Assembly (NCBI GenBank): GCA_037953625.1
Contig: CM075653.1
Location: forward strand, 99,241,639 to 99,305,638
Source: Crotalaria pallida
Taxonomy: Eukaryota > Streptophyta > Magnoliopsida > Fabales > Fabaceae
DNA: 64,000 nt
Direction: 5' to 3'
The notes under the pieces were generated by a model. That model ran no database searches and had not been told where the DNA came from. It saw only the letters and a program-made list of their open reading frames with translations. Shown piece after piece: positions 1 to 10,722 of the stretch (the stretch's first letter is position 1; every line of letters begins with the position of its first letter). A program made the translations under genes and the position numbers.

Positions 1-2018
1 ATATATATAAGACTTAACCTAGGACGTTCGATCAAACTAGACTTAAATTCTATCACTTAACATGCTAATGAAAACTATCTAGGTTCTGCATCACAACCTA
101 AAAGAAAAGCTCCTTAAATTCAAAACTTTTAACTAGGCCTATGCTTAGCTATTCTTCATAAGATTAGAGGTTTCCTATTTGGTTCCTTAGGTTGCGGTTC
201 ACACAAAATACTTCTTATCGTCTAAAATTCTAGCTTAACTTCTCTAACACAATCTAAGCTTTTTATGCTAAGATTTTGATAAAAGATGTCAAAGTTGTTA
301 CTTTAACATTCAACAAACTATATTTCATAAGATAGTTTAAGATGGTTTGAAAAAATTTTATAGTTCTGAAGTATAACTTGTTCAATAGTAACAAAACATT
401 TCCTTTGAGTCTTGTGCAAACATAAGGGAAAGACATAACATCCATTATCCTAGTTTAGGTTCAATACTAGGTTTTAAATCTAAGATAGATGCGTTGCCTT
501 TAACCCACCTTGATACCTTCTTTTATATTCCTCAAATCCACATTGGTGTAAAAATCATGAAATAATAACTCACAAGGAAAAGATTTGATATTTGGTGATA
601 AAGTAACTTTCAAAAGTTGCATCTTTCTTAAAATAAAGAAAACACGTAATAATTCATAAATCATTTTCATTTAAAACTTTAACAAAATTATTGAATAGTG
701 AAGAATATATCGAACATTTAAAAGTTCAAAGGATTCATATAGGTTTCCAAAATAATTTCATATTAGCTTTGGAACTAATTCGAAAATTTTGAGGACTCCT
801 TTGACAAAGAAAAGTAAGAGTCCTCTATGATCATCAAATCCAAATAAAAGGAATGTATTCTTCGGTTAAAAGTATATTTTCATTCACATTTCCAAATCCT
901 TTTGTTTGGATTTAAAGTTCAAGTTTCATCGCGAATTGATTTATATTGCACAAAGTAAATTCCCAATTAATTGTTAAATGATATAGTTGAAGAATACACT
1001 ACATCACCATTCAATTATTTAAGAGTTCCCATTGTTGGCAATAAATTCTTAAAGATTTATTACTATGCGACATAATGATCAATCATCCTGATTCGATTCG
1101 ATTCCATATATTGAAAGATCTTAAAATACTAGTGTACTTGAAATTCATTATAATTCATAGCATTATTACTTTCCAAAGTAAAGTTTCAAAGTAGTTCGAC
1201 ATAAAACAAGTTTGTATCTTATCATTAATAATATCCTTATCACCAAAATATAATGGGGAATTTAAGAAGGTACTTGAGTTTCACTAAGAATAATACTTAG
1301 TGATTAAAGTTCAAGGCAACACATTGAGGTTGACTGCTATTCACTTCCGCTGCGCACTCTGACTAGGAATGCTCAGACTAAATGAGGTTAAGATGACTTA
1401 TCTTAGTTTGTTGATTCCTAGACATAGAGGTTTGAAAAATCATTTTGTTGAATTCAAGGACTCAATGATATCATCTATCAAAGAATGTAAATCTTGAGGT
1501 GATCAGTCTTGATTTTACATTACATTGATGATAAGATCATTTTATGTCTTTCTTGAATCCTAATTATATCAAATAGTTCATCATCCATTCTAAAGAGGGC
1601 TTGATTAACCAAAAGTTTCATGTCCTTCATCATATTTGGAATTAACTTACTTAATTCAAAACTAAGGATTAGTCTTCCCGTTGCGGTAGCTTTTTCATGC
1701 TCTGGCCCGTTGGGAGTTTTCACTTTCCTTAGTCCCTACTTTCGGTCTCTTCCTTGATATGACATAGTCACATTAAAATTTTGAGTTTAGCCCACTTTGG
1801 ATTGGAGATAAATCATCAAGATTAGCTAATAGATATAAACATTATTCTAGTATTACTAAGGACCTATTGACTTACCAACTACCTATACTCACCTTTCTAC
1901 TGAAGCTCTAACACTTACTTAACCATTAACCAGTTACTCTCATGTGGAGTAACTCATTGGAGATATGGAGATCCATACTCCAAGGCCGAGGATTAGAACA
2001 ATTGCTCTGATACCATAA
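1..2018 (-). mobile_element. Element E, internal domain (partial, minus strand)
   Basis: This AT-rich stretch ends on the right at a reversed primer-binding site (2004-2015) next to LTR-like sequence at 2019, so it is the 5' part of the body of a minus-strand LTR retrotransposon that runs off the window at base 1. Its longest minus-strand frame (1520-1723) begins at GTG and reads 67 codons, rich in Met, Leu and Glu. I do not recognise it and would not call it a gene. No protease, RT, RNase H or integrase motif is visible. It may be a non-autonomous element or a decayed leader. Confidence 0.6.
2004..2015 (-). other. Primer-binding site of element E (tRNA-iMet type)
   Basis: The minus strand reads TGGTATCAGAGC, the standard plant complement of the 3' end of initiator tRNA-Met. 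It is separated by three bases (2016-2018) from the LTR end at 2019. This fixes the element as minus strand and the LTR boundary at 2019. Confidence 0.85.
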
Positions 2019-3146
2019 TGTAACATCATACCTTTTTTACTTTAAAATATATTACTTAAAAGTATTGATTTCATTAGAAAAATACTTGGGTTTTATAAAA
2101 ATTTTGGCGGAGTTTCGTCTGAAATATGGATTTTTCCCAAAAGTAGAATTTTGTACCTGTCAGATTCAGATCAGTTTCTATTTATAAATAAGAACCTGTA
2201 ATTATATTATAAGTGATTGTGTCATATTATATTTATTTATCAAAGAGAGGATATCTGAATATCCTTCACAATCACTAATACATTTGTTTAAAGTTCTTAT
2301 AAAGTCCTTTTTACAAAATAAATTAAAGGTATACTGGACTATGAGTAAAAATACATTTGCATATAATGGAATCCTTTACATCATAGAATCTTAGAGCGTT
2401 GGCATGATTAATGTGACCATAAGGTCATAATCACTAATATACTCTTCGAATGAGAGTATACCTTTCTCGGCTTTGATATTATGGAAGTCTTTCTCCATGG
2501 TACCTAAAATGGTCAACTTAAGAGGTGAGTAATTTGAATTTAAATCAAGGAAAACGCTTAAAATAACAATAATTAATCATAATTAAATGTATTCATACAC
2601 ATATAATCAATTACACATTTTAGTCATTCAAATATAATGCAACATATAGTTTCCAATAGTACATTATTATGCAATCGCATGAGGATGTAATGCAACGTCG
2701 CTCATTTGATTTAATTCTTGAATCCAAAGTTATACTTTTTCATTTCATTTTATTTACTTTATCATTTCATTGTATTCAAAGAATTAGATCACATTGATGC
2801 AATGCATGCACTTTTCTTCTTTTCCTTTACTTTCACTTTGCTTTACTTTGGTATACATCACACATTTCCTCACATTCACCCTCCACTCCGGGAAAAACCG
2901 ACCAATAGTAGTACCCCTCTACACAACATGGCTTGCACAGTATACACAATCACTAGTAATATAATTACAGGTTCTTATTTATAAATAGAAACTTATCTGA
3001 ATCTGACAGGTACAAAATTCTATTTTTATGAAAAATCCATATTTCAGACGAAACTCCGCTAGAATTTTTATAAAACCCAAGTATTTTTCTCATGAAATCA
3101 ATACTTTTAAGTAATATATTTTAAATTAAAAGGGTAGGATGTTACA
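2019..3146 (-). mobile_element. 5' LTR of element E, with long terminal inverted-repeat arms
   Basis: The segment is 1128 bp, starts TGTAACATC and ends GATGTTACA. It adjoins the primer site on the left and F's LTR on the right, so it sits where the 5' LTR of a minus-strand element should be. Unusually, its first roughly 200 bp (2019-2217) recur in inverted orientation as its last roughly 200 bp (2943-3146) at about 90% identity. Each arm carries the self-complementary TATA-like string TATTTATAAATA. The central 720 bp are unique. The far end of E lies outside the window, so a matching LTR and TSD cannot be checked. Confidence 0.6.
2391..2579 (-). pseudogene. Possible gag-like fragment inside the E LTR
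   Basis: On the minus strand one frame stays open from 2579 to a TAA at 2391-2393, about 62 codons. It contains the segment EKDFHNIKAEKGILSFEEYI, which resembles the loose pattern of Ty3/gypsy Gag (an F-x-x-I/L-K core followed by S-hydrophobic-x-E-Y). No upstream start continues it and no zinc knuckle follows. The resemblance is weak and could be chance. If real, it is a captured or relic piece between the two inverted arms. Confidence 0.22.
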
Positions 3147-4094
3147 CGATTCGTTTCCGGAACATTTTCTACACCTGAAAACCATCTAAACTAATTTCAA
3201 CGGACTATTATACCCCCATAAAAATAAAATATAGAGATTAAGCTCTAATTCTTGTTCAAAAAAGAGATTCTAGTCATGTCTATCTTACGTTCAAATTAGG
3301 CTTTATCTCAAAAGTAGAGTACTCTAGCATAGGTGGAGGGGTGATGTATGATAGTTTTTTATTGACATTATTAGGGTAGAACAGAGTAAGAACTCGACTT
3401 TGGAATTATGAGGTCGTGCTATAAGTTCTAGTTTAATTTATTCGTTACAACTACAGTAATAAGGGTCTTGAAATTACATGACTTTCACATATTAGAGAGA
3501 CAATAAGGAATAAGATTACTAACCTCTATCCATTATTGCTAGAGTTGGAAGAGAGTTCTCCAAATGCCCTTTGATTAAAAGCTATGAAACACGGTTTCTA
3601 TTCCTTTGCCTCCTCTACTATTCTTGTTTGTGTCGTTTGTTTGTGCCGTTTGCTACAAATTCATTAATTTTGATAAGAAAGACTTGCAAACTCTAGTCAA
3701 AAAATTGAACAAATAACACTAACACATACAAGTCATGAGAATGCATACTACATAAATGTTTTGAAACATAAGGTACATATTACTTAAACAATTAATGTGC
3801 ACTAGTGCTCTCCTTTGGGTTACATATTAGTACACGACATTCAAACTTAATGATGCTAATAAAATTAATAATCCATAATTAGCAATGATCCAATTAGTAT
3901 TATTTATTGTCTTTGGATATATAAATAAACCAATAGCATAAACATATTGCCTACATTATAAATTTTCATCATAAATTTTCATGCATGAAAGCATAAATCA
4001 TATAAATATATTTATTTAAATATGAAAAGAAATATTCCAATATTAAATCCTAAAAATCAATTTATTCAAGTAGGAAAAATTGCGGGTCTTACCA
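3147..4094 (-). mobile_element. Element F 3' LTR, 5'-terminal part (partial)
   Basis: On the minus strand this begins TGGTAAGACCCGCAATTT directly after a polypurine tract (4095-4107), which identifies it as the start of the 3' LTR of minus-strand element F. It is cut at 3146/3147 by element E. It is AT-rich with no credible ORF. It matches the beginning of an LTR, whereas the copy at 6053-7212 matches the end of one. The two do not overlap, so F's LTR is at least about 2.2 kb long. Confidence 0.6.
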
Positions 4095-4107
4095 TCCTCC
4101 CCAACTT
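4095..4107 (-). other. Polypurine tract of element F
   Basis: The minus strand reads AAGTTGGGGAGGA immediately before the LTR start at 4094, preceded by CTCGGGGACGAGAAATC. The same GGGGACGAGAAA plus AAGTTGGGGAGAA arrangement precedes the 3' LTRs of A and B. It is the plus-strand priming site and is typical of plant Tekay/Del chromoviruses. Confidence 0.8.
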
Positions 4108-6037
4108 GAAGATTTCTCGTCCCCGAGAAATAAAGCGTAAGGTTCAAACAAACAAGAGCACAAAATTCATACATTACGGTGAGGTCCTCAGTAGCATTCC
4201 CATTTCCGCATGACTCATGTGATTTCTTCACTGGCGTTCTTTAACTTGTGATCCTTATCCATACGTCGAGTCGCTTGTGTGTCGAATTGAGTCAAGTTTA
4301 ATGAGGCTAAACAAAAAGGGTTATCACATAATTATCAAGGAAAAAATTTTTGTGGCCACATCAAAACCATTGGAGGTAAGTCGGTAGAGATAGGCTGCAA
4401 AATCTATTATCAAAGGATCATATATACAAGGTTCGACTAGGTAAGGGTGAGTGTTGTGGATTCTCAAGCTTCTCGCCAATCCTTTTAGTACACTACTAAC
4501 TTATATGCATATCCTTTTTCTTAAAACTTGGGGTAGGACTACCTTTCTATCCCAATCATTTCATTCCATGCAATACTTATAATCACAAAGGTTTCGATCT
4601 TGGGCACTAACTTAAGCTTCACTCAGGCGTTCATATTAGTCTTGCACATTCCTAAGGGTATAAGGTCATACTTTAAAACCATTAAAATATCTCCTAATCG
4701 TCAGGTGACCAACATCCTTAACAACATTAGACTCTCACAAATAGTTACGATTATCTAATCCTTAGTTAATCTTCCTTGCTTGATCCTTCAAGAGATGCTA
4801 AACTCTAATACTTCCGTCCATTATTTATCTTAACTTAGTGGGATTTCATCGTAACTTTTGTCCTCTTTCCTCAAAATAACTCCACTTGTATCACCGAGTT
4901 CACCCTAAACGTCAATGATTCCTATTGCTCTCTGCAACTTATTCATTCAGCTAGGATACTCAAAGTTTCAATGATTAGATTTCATCCAAATTCTCAATTT
5001 GCTGACAACCCACACTATTTTTATCTTCTCTTATTCCCCGACTTTGATCAAACTTATAAAAATAATTGTTGTCAACCACAACCCTTACTCATGTTCAACC
5101 ATACACTTGGTCTCTCTAATCTCTCACTACTAAGGATGGATATTTATATTTCAACCTTTAAAGGTTACACAAACATAGGGTACAACTTCAACTAACAGAC
5201 TTAAACTATAATGGTATTCTTACTAGGGTCATTCCATACTTACATTCTTCCTTAGTGTGTCCTCTCGGGAACACTGCTTTTGACTATCTTTGACAAGCTA
5301 AAGCACTTCCCAATGTGATTCCACTCACTTGATAGGGTCTGACTCTTGCTATATGGCCTTAAAATGGGTCAGATTGATCACTAGGTTTTCCCTAATCATC
5401 AAAATTTCCACTATTTATCTCTAATGACTTGCTCTCCAAGGATACTTTAAAGGGACAGGTTCTAAAATTCTATCACAAAAATCCTCAATTTACGAGCAGC
5501 TTCACCTTTTCTTCTTCCTCTACCAACTCGTAAAGGCTCCTATTGATATGTATGCAAGGCTTCCTTCCTTATGGAAGAGTCTCAAATCGATTGGCAGGGC
5601 TATGTTTGGTGGGAAAGATCAGGAAGAATGACTTCGAGTTTAACATTAATGACTGTTTTGTCAAAGCAATTCAACAAAACATGTCTATCCAAGGACGACA
5701 TCCTATTCTTCGAAAGGCAATTGTCACAAATCACAATGAAAGGGTTTGTCAAGGTTGATAGGTTTGTGTCTGACAAGCAAATGACATAACAATTGGGTAA
5801 TCAAGAAGGGTAAAGACTATTATAGAATAACGCCTGAACTCAGACTCAATTCACTATCATCGCCACTAGTTACGAAAAATGCATAGTGCTCGCGCCATAC
5901 CAATGTTCCTTCAAACATGATGTATGACTTCCCATTGGGTACAATCACACAATAAAGGAAACACAACACAAACACAAACAGAGTTCACACAGACAAAGGA
6001 TGTAAGCCCATGCTTAAGGCTACTAAGGATAACCATT

Positions 6038-6049
6038 GCTCTGATGCCA
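6038..6049 (-). other. Primer-binding site of element F
   Basis: The minus strand reads TGGCATCAGAGC, one base different from the initiator-Met complement TGGTATCAGAGC. It is three bases from the LTR end at 6053. The mismatch fits an old, decaying copy. Confidence 0.75.
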
Positions 6050-6052
6050 TTT

Positions 6053-7212
6053 TGTAACACCCCGATTTGGTAACTTGAAAACAATATTTATTTTAAGGAA
6101 AATGTCCTGAAAATCTGGGTAAATTTTTTTTTATGCGCTGACATGGACATGAGAGTTATTTAACACAAGGGTATTCCAAACTCAAACGTTTACATTACCA
6201 AAATCGAATCATCGTGTCACACGTCATCAATCAAGTTCCAAACCGAGATGTTACCATCATCTCACTTTGAAACACCTTTCACAAAACTCAATTATATTAT
6301 TTCATTACAAAAGATAATACTTAACCAAATGGGGTTACATAAATGTAGAGCAACATAATCTTAGTCTTCTTAAGAGGATTACAATGCAAAAATATAAATT
6401 ATCCTAAACTATCAACCTTCATTCACAGTAGACGTCTCTGACGAGTCGAATCCCCACTTAGCTAGTTCCTCGAACAGAGCTTAGTCTTCCTCTCTTTTGA
6501 GACTCCACCTTGAACTTGTCTTTGTATTCCACCACTTGAAGAGTTGACACAAGGGAATCTACTTACTCGTTCATTTATGGACATCATCACGGAAGTCCAC
6601 AAGAAAGGGGAAAGACAGAGAGAGTAAACGATCCGGACGAATTAACGTCGACGATGCGGGCTTACAATAGGTAAAATGTTAAGACACAAGCAACATAAAC
6701 AGAATAAACATTTATCACATACATGTTCATCATTACTGGCATCATTGTAATCATCAAGTTATCATTATCATTATCATCATCCATAATCCATCATGAGCAT
6801 TAACATTTTCATTATCAACATCAACATCATATCCAGATCCATAACCTTCTCAAGCTTATGACTTATAAATCTTTTCAACATTCTTAATCTTTTGTTGTTA
6901 AGTTTTATGGGATCGCATCCGTCGATGATATGGGGAAAAGATCATCATCGAGGAAAAGGTTAAGTTAGCACACACGGCTACATCTCCTCCAATATCCTCC
7001 CTAAACCTAAATTGGAAGCAAACGGGACGGACAAGAACTTTAACCCACGCAGGTCTAACAACCGAGAAACAATGCTGCAACCACTACCGGGTCAGCCAAA
7101 ATAATGATAATAGCAATTTACAATAGTGCGATATTTGCAAGGGCCCAAAACCAATCGGACAGCCAGCCTCGTTCAGGTTTCCTATCACCGTTTCGAATTT
7201 GATCAAGGGGGC
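6053..7212 (-). mobile_element. Element F 5' LTR, 3'-terminal part (left fragment)
   Basis: The plus strand starts TGTAACACCCCGATTTGG, which on the minus strand is the LTR end next to the primer site. It is homologous to the ends of A, H, C and I in reverse, including hairpin V (arms 6923-6929 and 6944-6950). It breaks at 7212, where element A inserted within the conserved GGGGCGACA string. The continuation is at 42022. The region that holds an ORF in B and C has none here. Confidence 0.75.
7208..7212. repeat. Target-site duplication of element A, left copy (GGGGC)
   Basis: GGGGC directly precedes A's first base and recurs directly after its last base at 42017-42021. The matching 5-bp duplication, 34.8 kb apart, shows that A inserted as one complete element. 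Confidence 0.93.
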
Positions 7213-8140
7213 TGTAACACCCCGCATTTTCCCGTACGTGCGTGAACGGAATATGTTAAAATAAATCTTGAAATTTGGTTTTATAAGAAATTTTCAGAAG
7301 TTAATTTATGATATTTATAAACCAAACGTTTTTATAAAATAAAAGTGAATAATTTTGTAATGTCTTGCTAAATGATGATTGGTTAGTAATAGTTTTGAAA
7401 ACGATTTTTGGATATGAATTTTGTGAAGTCGTATTTGAAGAAAATAAATTGGCTTGAAATTGATTTTTAATAAGTGCTTGATTTAAAGTGTATGTGTTGT
7501 GTGTTATATGAATTTAATTGTGTGAATATGTGTGTTTAACGTGTGATGTATGAAGAGGTGATTACTTAGGATCAATTTAATTGTGGAATTATAATAAAAT
7601 GTGTGTATATGAATGTTATGTGGATGTGTATGAGCATGTGCATTTATAATATGTATGCATGAGTATGTGTATTTATATGTGTGCCTTATGTGTATGTGCT
7701 ACGGTGGAAGTATGCATGAGTGTTATGTGTAGGAATGTGTATAGTTATATGTGTATGTGTGTGTGTTTGACCGAATGGGCATGAGTGAGTGAGTGTGCAA
7801 CATGTGTGTGAGGGCATGAAGGAGAGTGTAAGGTGTGCTACGTGTGGGTGTGAGGAGGAGACAATCTAGAGTTGAAATTTCTAAGGCTTAAGGAGTAAGC
7901 AAAGCTTAACCAAACTAGCAACTAAACCAACCAAACCAAGTTAGGAAATTAGAACCAAATCCTAAGTAGTTTCTAACTAAGGCTTGAATCTACGATGACC
8001 CCTAGGAGTAAGTCTACCTCATTCGGCCCCTTTACTTCCCAATTTCATCCATGCAAAATTGTGAGGACACCATCACCCCTCTTGATTTCCTCATGACCGA
8101 ACCACACCCAAGGTTAATTTAGGAATTGATGAGTTGCCTT

Positions 8141-8147
8141 TATATTA
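8141..8147 (+). promoter_or_regulatory. Putative TATA box of the LARD LTR (element A)
   Basis: TATATTA in the context GCCTTTATATTAG lies about 930 bp into the LTR. TATA-like strings occupy the same relative place in B (CATATAGA, 15591), C (minus, near 34764-34769), H (minus, 55791-55798) and I (46753-46758). In each case hairpin I follows about 60-75 bp downstream. On this reading U3 is about 0.95 kb and R-U5 about 4.8 kb. Confidence 0.5.
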
Positions 8148-8208
8148 GATTAACCTTCCTTCATTCACCCATTTTCACTTCCCATTCTTCACACCAACAC
8201 CAACATAC

Positions 8209-8236
8209 CTCTAAGGGACTCATCAACCCCTTAGAG
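8209..8236 (+). other. Hairpin I, LTR 5'-leader stem-loop (element A copy)
   Basis: CTCTAAGGG (8209-8217) pairs with CCCTTAGAG (8228-8236) around a loop containing CATCAA. Equivalent stems with different bases occur in B, C, H, I and L. This position is just downstream of the putative TATA box, so it should lie near the RNA 5' end. The 3' LTR copy (27071-27097) has lost one G and keeps 8 bp. Confidence 0.65.
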
Positions 8237-10709
8237 AGAAGAAAGAAAAGAATAGGGAGAGATAGAAGGAGGAAACCGTAGAAAAAGAAGAAGAACCCAA
8301 GAGCTCACAACCTAAAATCCTCCACCAAATCTCTTCATCAACCTTATTCTTCCAAGAATCAACTAAGAAAACCCCTCATCAACCTTGAAGAGAAGGAGAC
8401 CGAGGCATAATTTTAGAAGGAGGAAAAGAAGACTTAGAGTTTTCAAGTTTTAGTTAGAGCTTGATCTAAGGTAGTCTTTGAGAGCATTTAGTTTAGCTCT
8501 TCGGTTTTGTAAAGGGGCTTTATATGGACATTTAATTTGTTGTAATAGTTGTGATGCATGTCTTTACTTCCTCATGATCTTGAAGTGGTAATGCCTTGCA
8601 TGTTCTTTGTTTGATTCCATCTTGAATGATTATGTTTGAATGTTTTATTTTCTTGTGTCCTTCACGGTTTTAAATGAATTGTGCGTTTAAGTTGAATTTT
8701 GTGTTGATCTTGATGATGCATGTGTTTAACTCTTCTTGATCTTGAAGTTTAAGTGCTATGCATGTTATTTCCATGACTTGAACTTAAATGTTTATATTGG
8801 ATGCTTTAATTCTCATCTTGTTCCTCACGGTTTCGCTTAGGCCATGTGTATAAGCTTGTGATTTTGTCTTGATTTCGTTTTGCATGACTTAATCTAAATA
8901 TTTTTCTTGAGAAAATGTAAAGTAGGAATTTATATGTTACTTTTGTGAATTGATCTTGACTAATTGTGCTTGATGATTTGATTTCCATCTTGATCTTCAC
9001 GGTTTTGTGTGTGTGTTGTGTTTAGACTTGTGTATTTGCTTTGATTTCCCTTGCATGTCTCTTTCTTGCTCTAATCCGTGATCCATGATGGGTTCTAAGT
9101 TTATTTGTTAAATAATTTCATGATCTAAACCCAATTTGTAAAAGTCTAAGTTTTTGGTTTTGCATGTATGGTAATCTTAATTGATCTAAGTGAGTATATG
9201 TAGAGATCCTTGCTTTATATGTCATTTTTTAAACAAAAGACTTTGACTCTCTTTTATGTGTGCTTCAGTTTCAAAAGAAATTTAGGGAGTAAGACTAAAA
9301 ATGATTTTTAGTCAACCATGTTTTTCCTTAAGTGTTTAAATGGTGCATGTTGTATTTTAGGCCATTCGGCCATGTATGTGAAATAAGCCCTATGCTTTCA
9401 TTTTATTTATGCATGATGTTCTAGAGATTAGACCTCATGATTCTAAGAATATACAAATTTCTTTCATAAAGATAAAATGGAACTTTAATTGGACTTGCAG
9501 TTATGTTTTGTGATGCATGAATGTGTGACTTTTGTGTATGTAATGTGGTGTGAACTCATGCTTGCTTTGCTTTGACTTTTGTGATGCATGAATGATGAAA
9601 AATGAATGAAAACTAAGTCCTTTTTCACATAAGGAGATTCGGTCATCCTAGAAGAAATAGGTAGCTAGATGTGTTTCTCATCTAGGGTGCATGCATCATA
9701 AGATTGATTGGACATAAGAATTTAAAAGTGTTTGTATAATTAGGTTTTAAAAAGAAATTAAAATTGACAATTTCCTAAATTGTAGGCTCACGGTTTTTTA
9801 GGTCAATTAGAGAGAAAATGGTTACATGAATTCATGCTTTCATTTGTGAATTAAACCTTGTAAAATCATGTATGTATGGTTCGGCCCATGAATGTACATG
9901 TGATAAGAAAATTGTTTTCATGAAATAAAATGTGATTATAGTCAGGTGATATTGAATGGCGTGTTGTGGTATGCTTGATGAAAATGATATGAGTGTGTGT
10001 CTTCCTTTTTATCCCTTTCGCTTTAGAAATGAAAATGATTCGGTTTTGTTAGGATAATTAAGAAGCTCACCTCTTAAAGATAATCTAGTTAATTTATTAG
10101 AATTTAATTGATTGGTTTTGAATAAGTGAAGTGTAGTTTACCTTATGTGAGTTGGTATGTGTGTGCTTAGAAAATTGTATGTGTTGCTGTGTGTGCATTG
10201 AATTTGTTTGCTGATTGCTAATTGTAATTGTGAAAAATCTATATTTGTATTTTAAAAGAAATTGAAATTGTTTTATTTGAAAAAGTGATTTAACTCAAAT
10301 CAATTTGGAAATTTTACCTTCTTTGATTTTGTAAGATTTTCAAAGTATGGTTTTAAAACTATATTTTCTTCAGTTTTAAAGTATAAAAACACCCATTTTA
10401 TAACAAGAGTGTTTTCAAATTAAGAGAACAGAATTGTTCTAATAGAGTATTATTTCAATTGTTCTAAGGTATTTTTGAAAAAACATTTCTAATCAACTCG
10501 GGTTTGAACCTTTTTTTTTGAATAACGTGTTTTAAGAAAGGAATTATTTCAAAGAGTTTTCGAAACGAAATTAATAATTTATCGGAACGTTCTAATGCAC
10601 GGGAAAAATGTTTAGTGCGAGTGTCGGACGCGAAGGAAACGACGCAAAGCGAGCAGTGGGAAACTAACGGAGAACCTTGGAATGGAACGCTGTCGGATGT
10701 GTCGTCATC

Positions 10710-10722
10710 CAGGTGAGAGAGA
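10710..10722 (+). promoter_or_regulatory. Conserved splice-donor-like site in the LTR (element A)
   Basis: CAG/GTGAGAGAGAAG is a good match to the plant 5' splice-site consensus. The same string recurs at the same relative place in B (GT at 17757), I (GT at 49184), C (minus, GT at 32405-32406) and H (minus, GT at 53077-53078), although the flanks differ. No matching acceptor is assigned, so splicing is inferred only. Confidence 0.4.

Larger units (their letters stand above)
4095..6052 (-). mobile_element. Element F internal domain, non-coding
   Basis: This 1958-bp body lies between F's polypurine tract (4095-4107) and primer site (6038-6049). All frames are broken: the longest reads (near 4971-5195 and 5543-5789, plus strand) are under 75 codons, on the wrong strand, and show no retroviral motifs. 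F therefore has LARD organisation, with intact reverse-transcription signals but no gag-pol, and would depend on a partner for proteins. Its substitutions and single-mismatch primer site suggest it is older than A and B. Confidence 0.7.

Noticed and set aside
1520..1723. 67-codon minus-strand frame in the E body as a gag gene.
   Set aside because: It starts at GTG, is short, and shows no Gag motif or zinc knuckle that I can recognise.
6923..6950. Possible transcription terminator at the GATGAT hairpins.
   Set aside because: The context is eukaryotic and the hairpin recurs at the same place in every LARD LTR, so it is described as hairpin V.
8500..9100. CRISPR-like array from regularly spaced TGCATG segments.
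   Set aside because: Units are diverged throughout with no constant repeat and unique spacer structure, and the DNA is plant nuclear.
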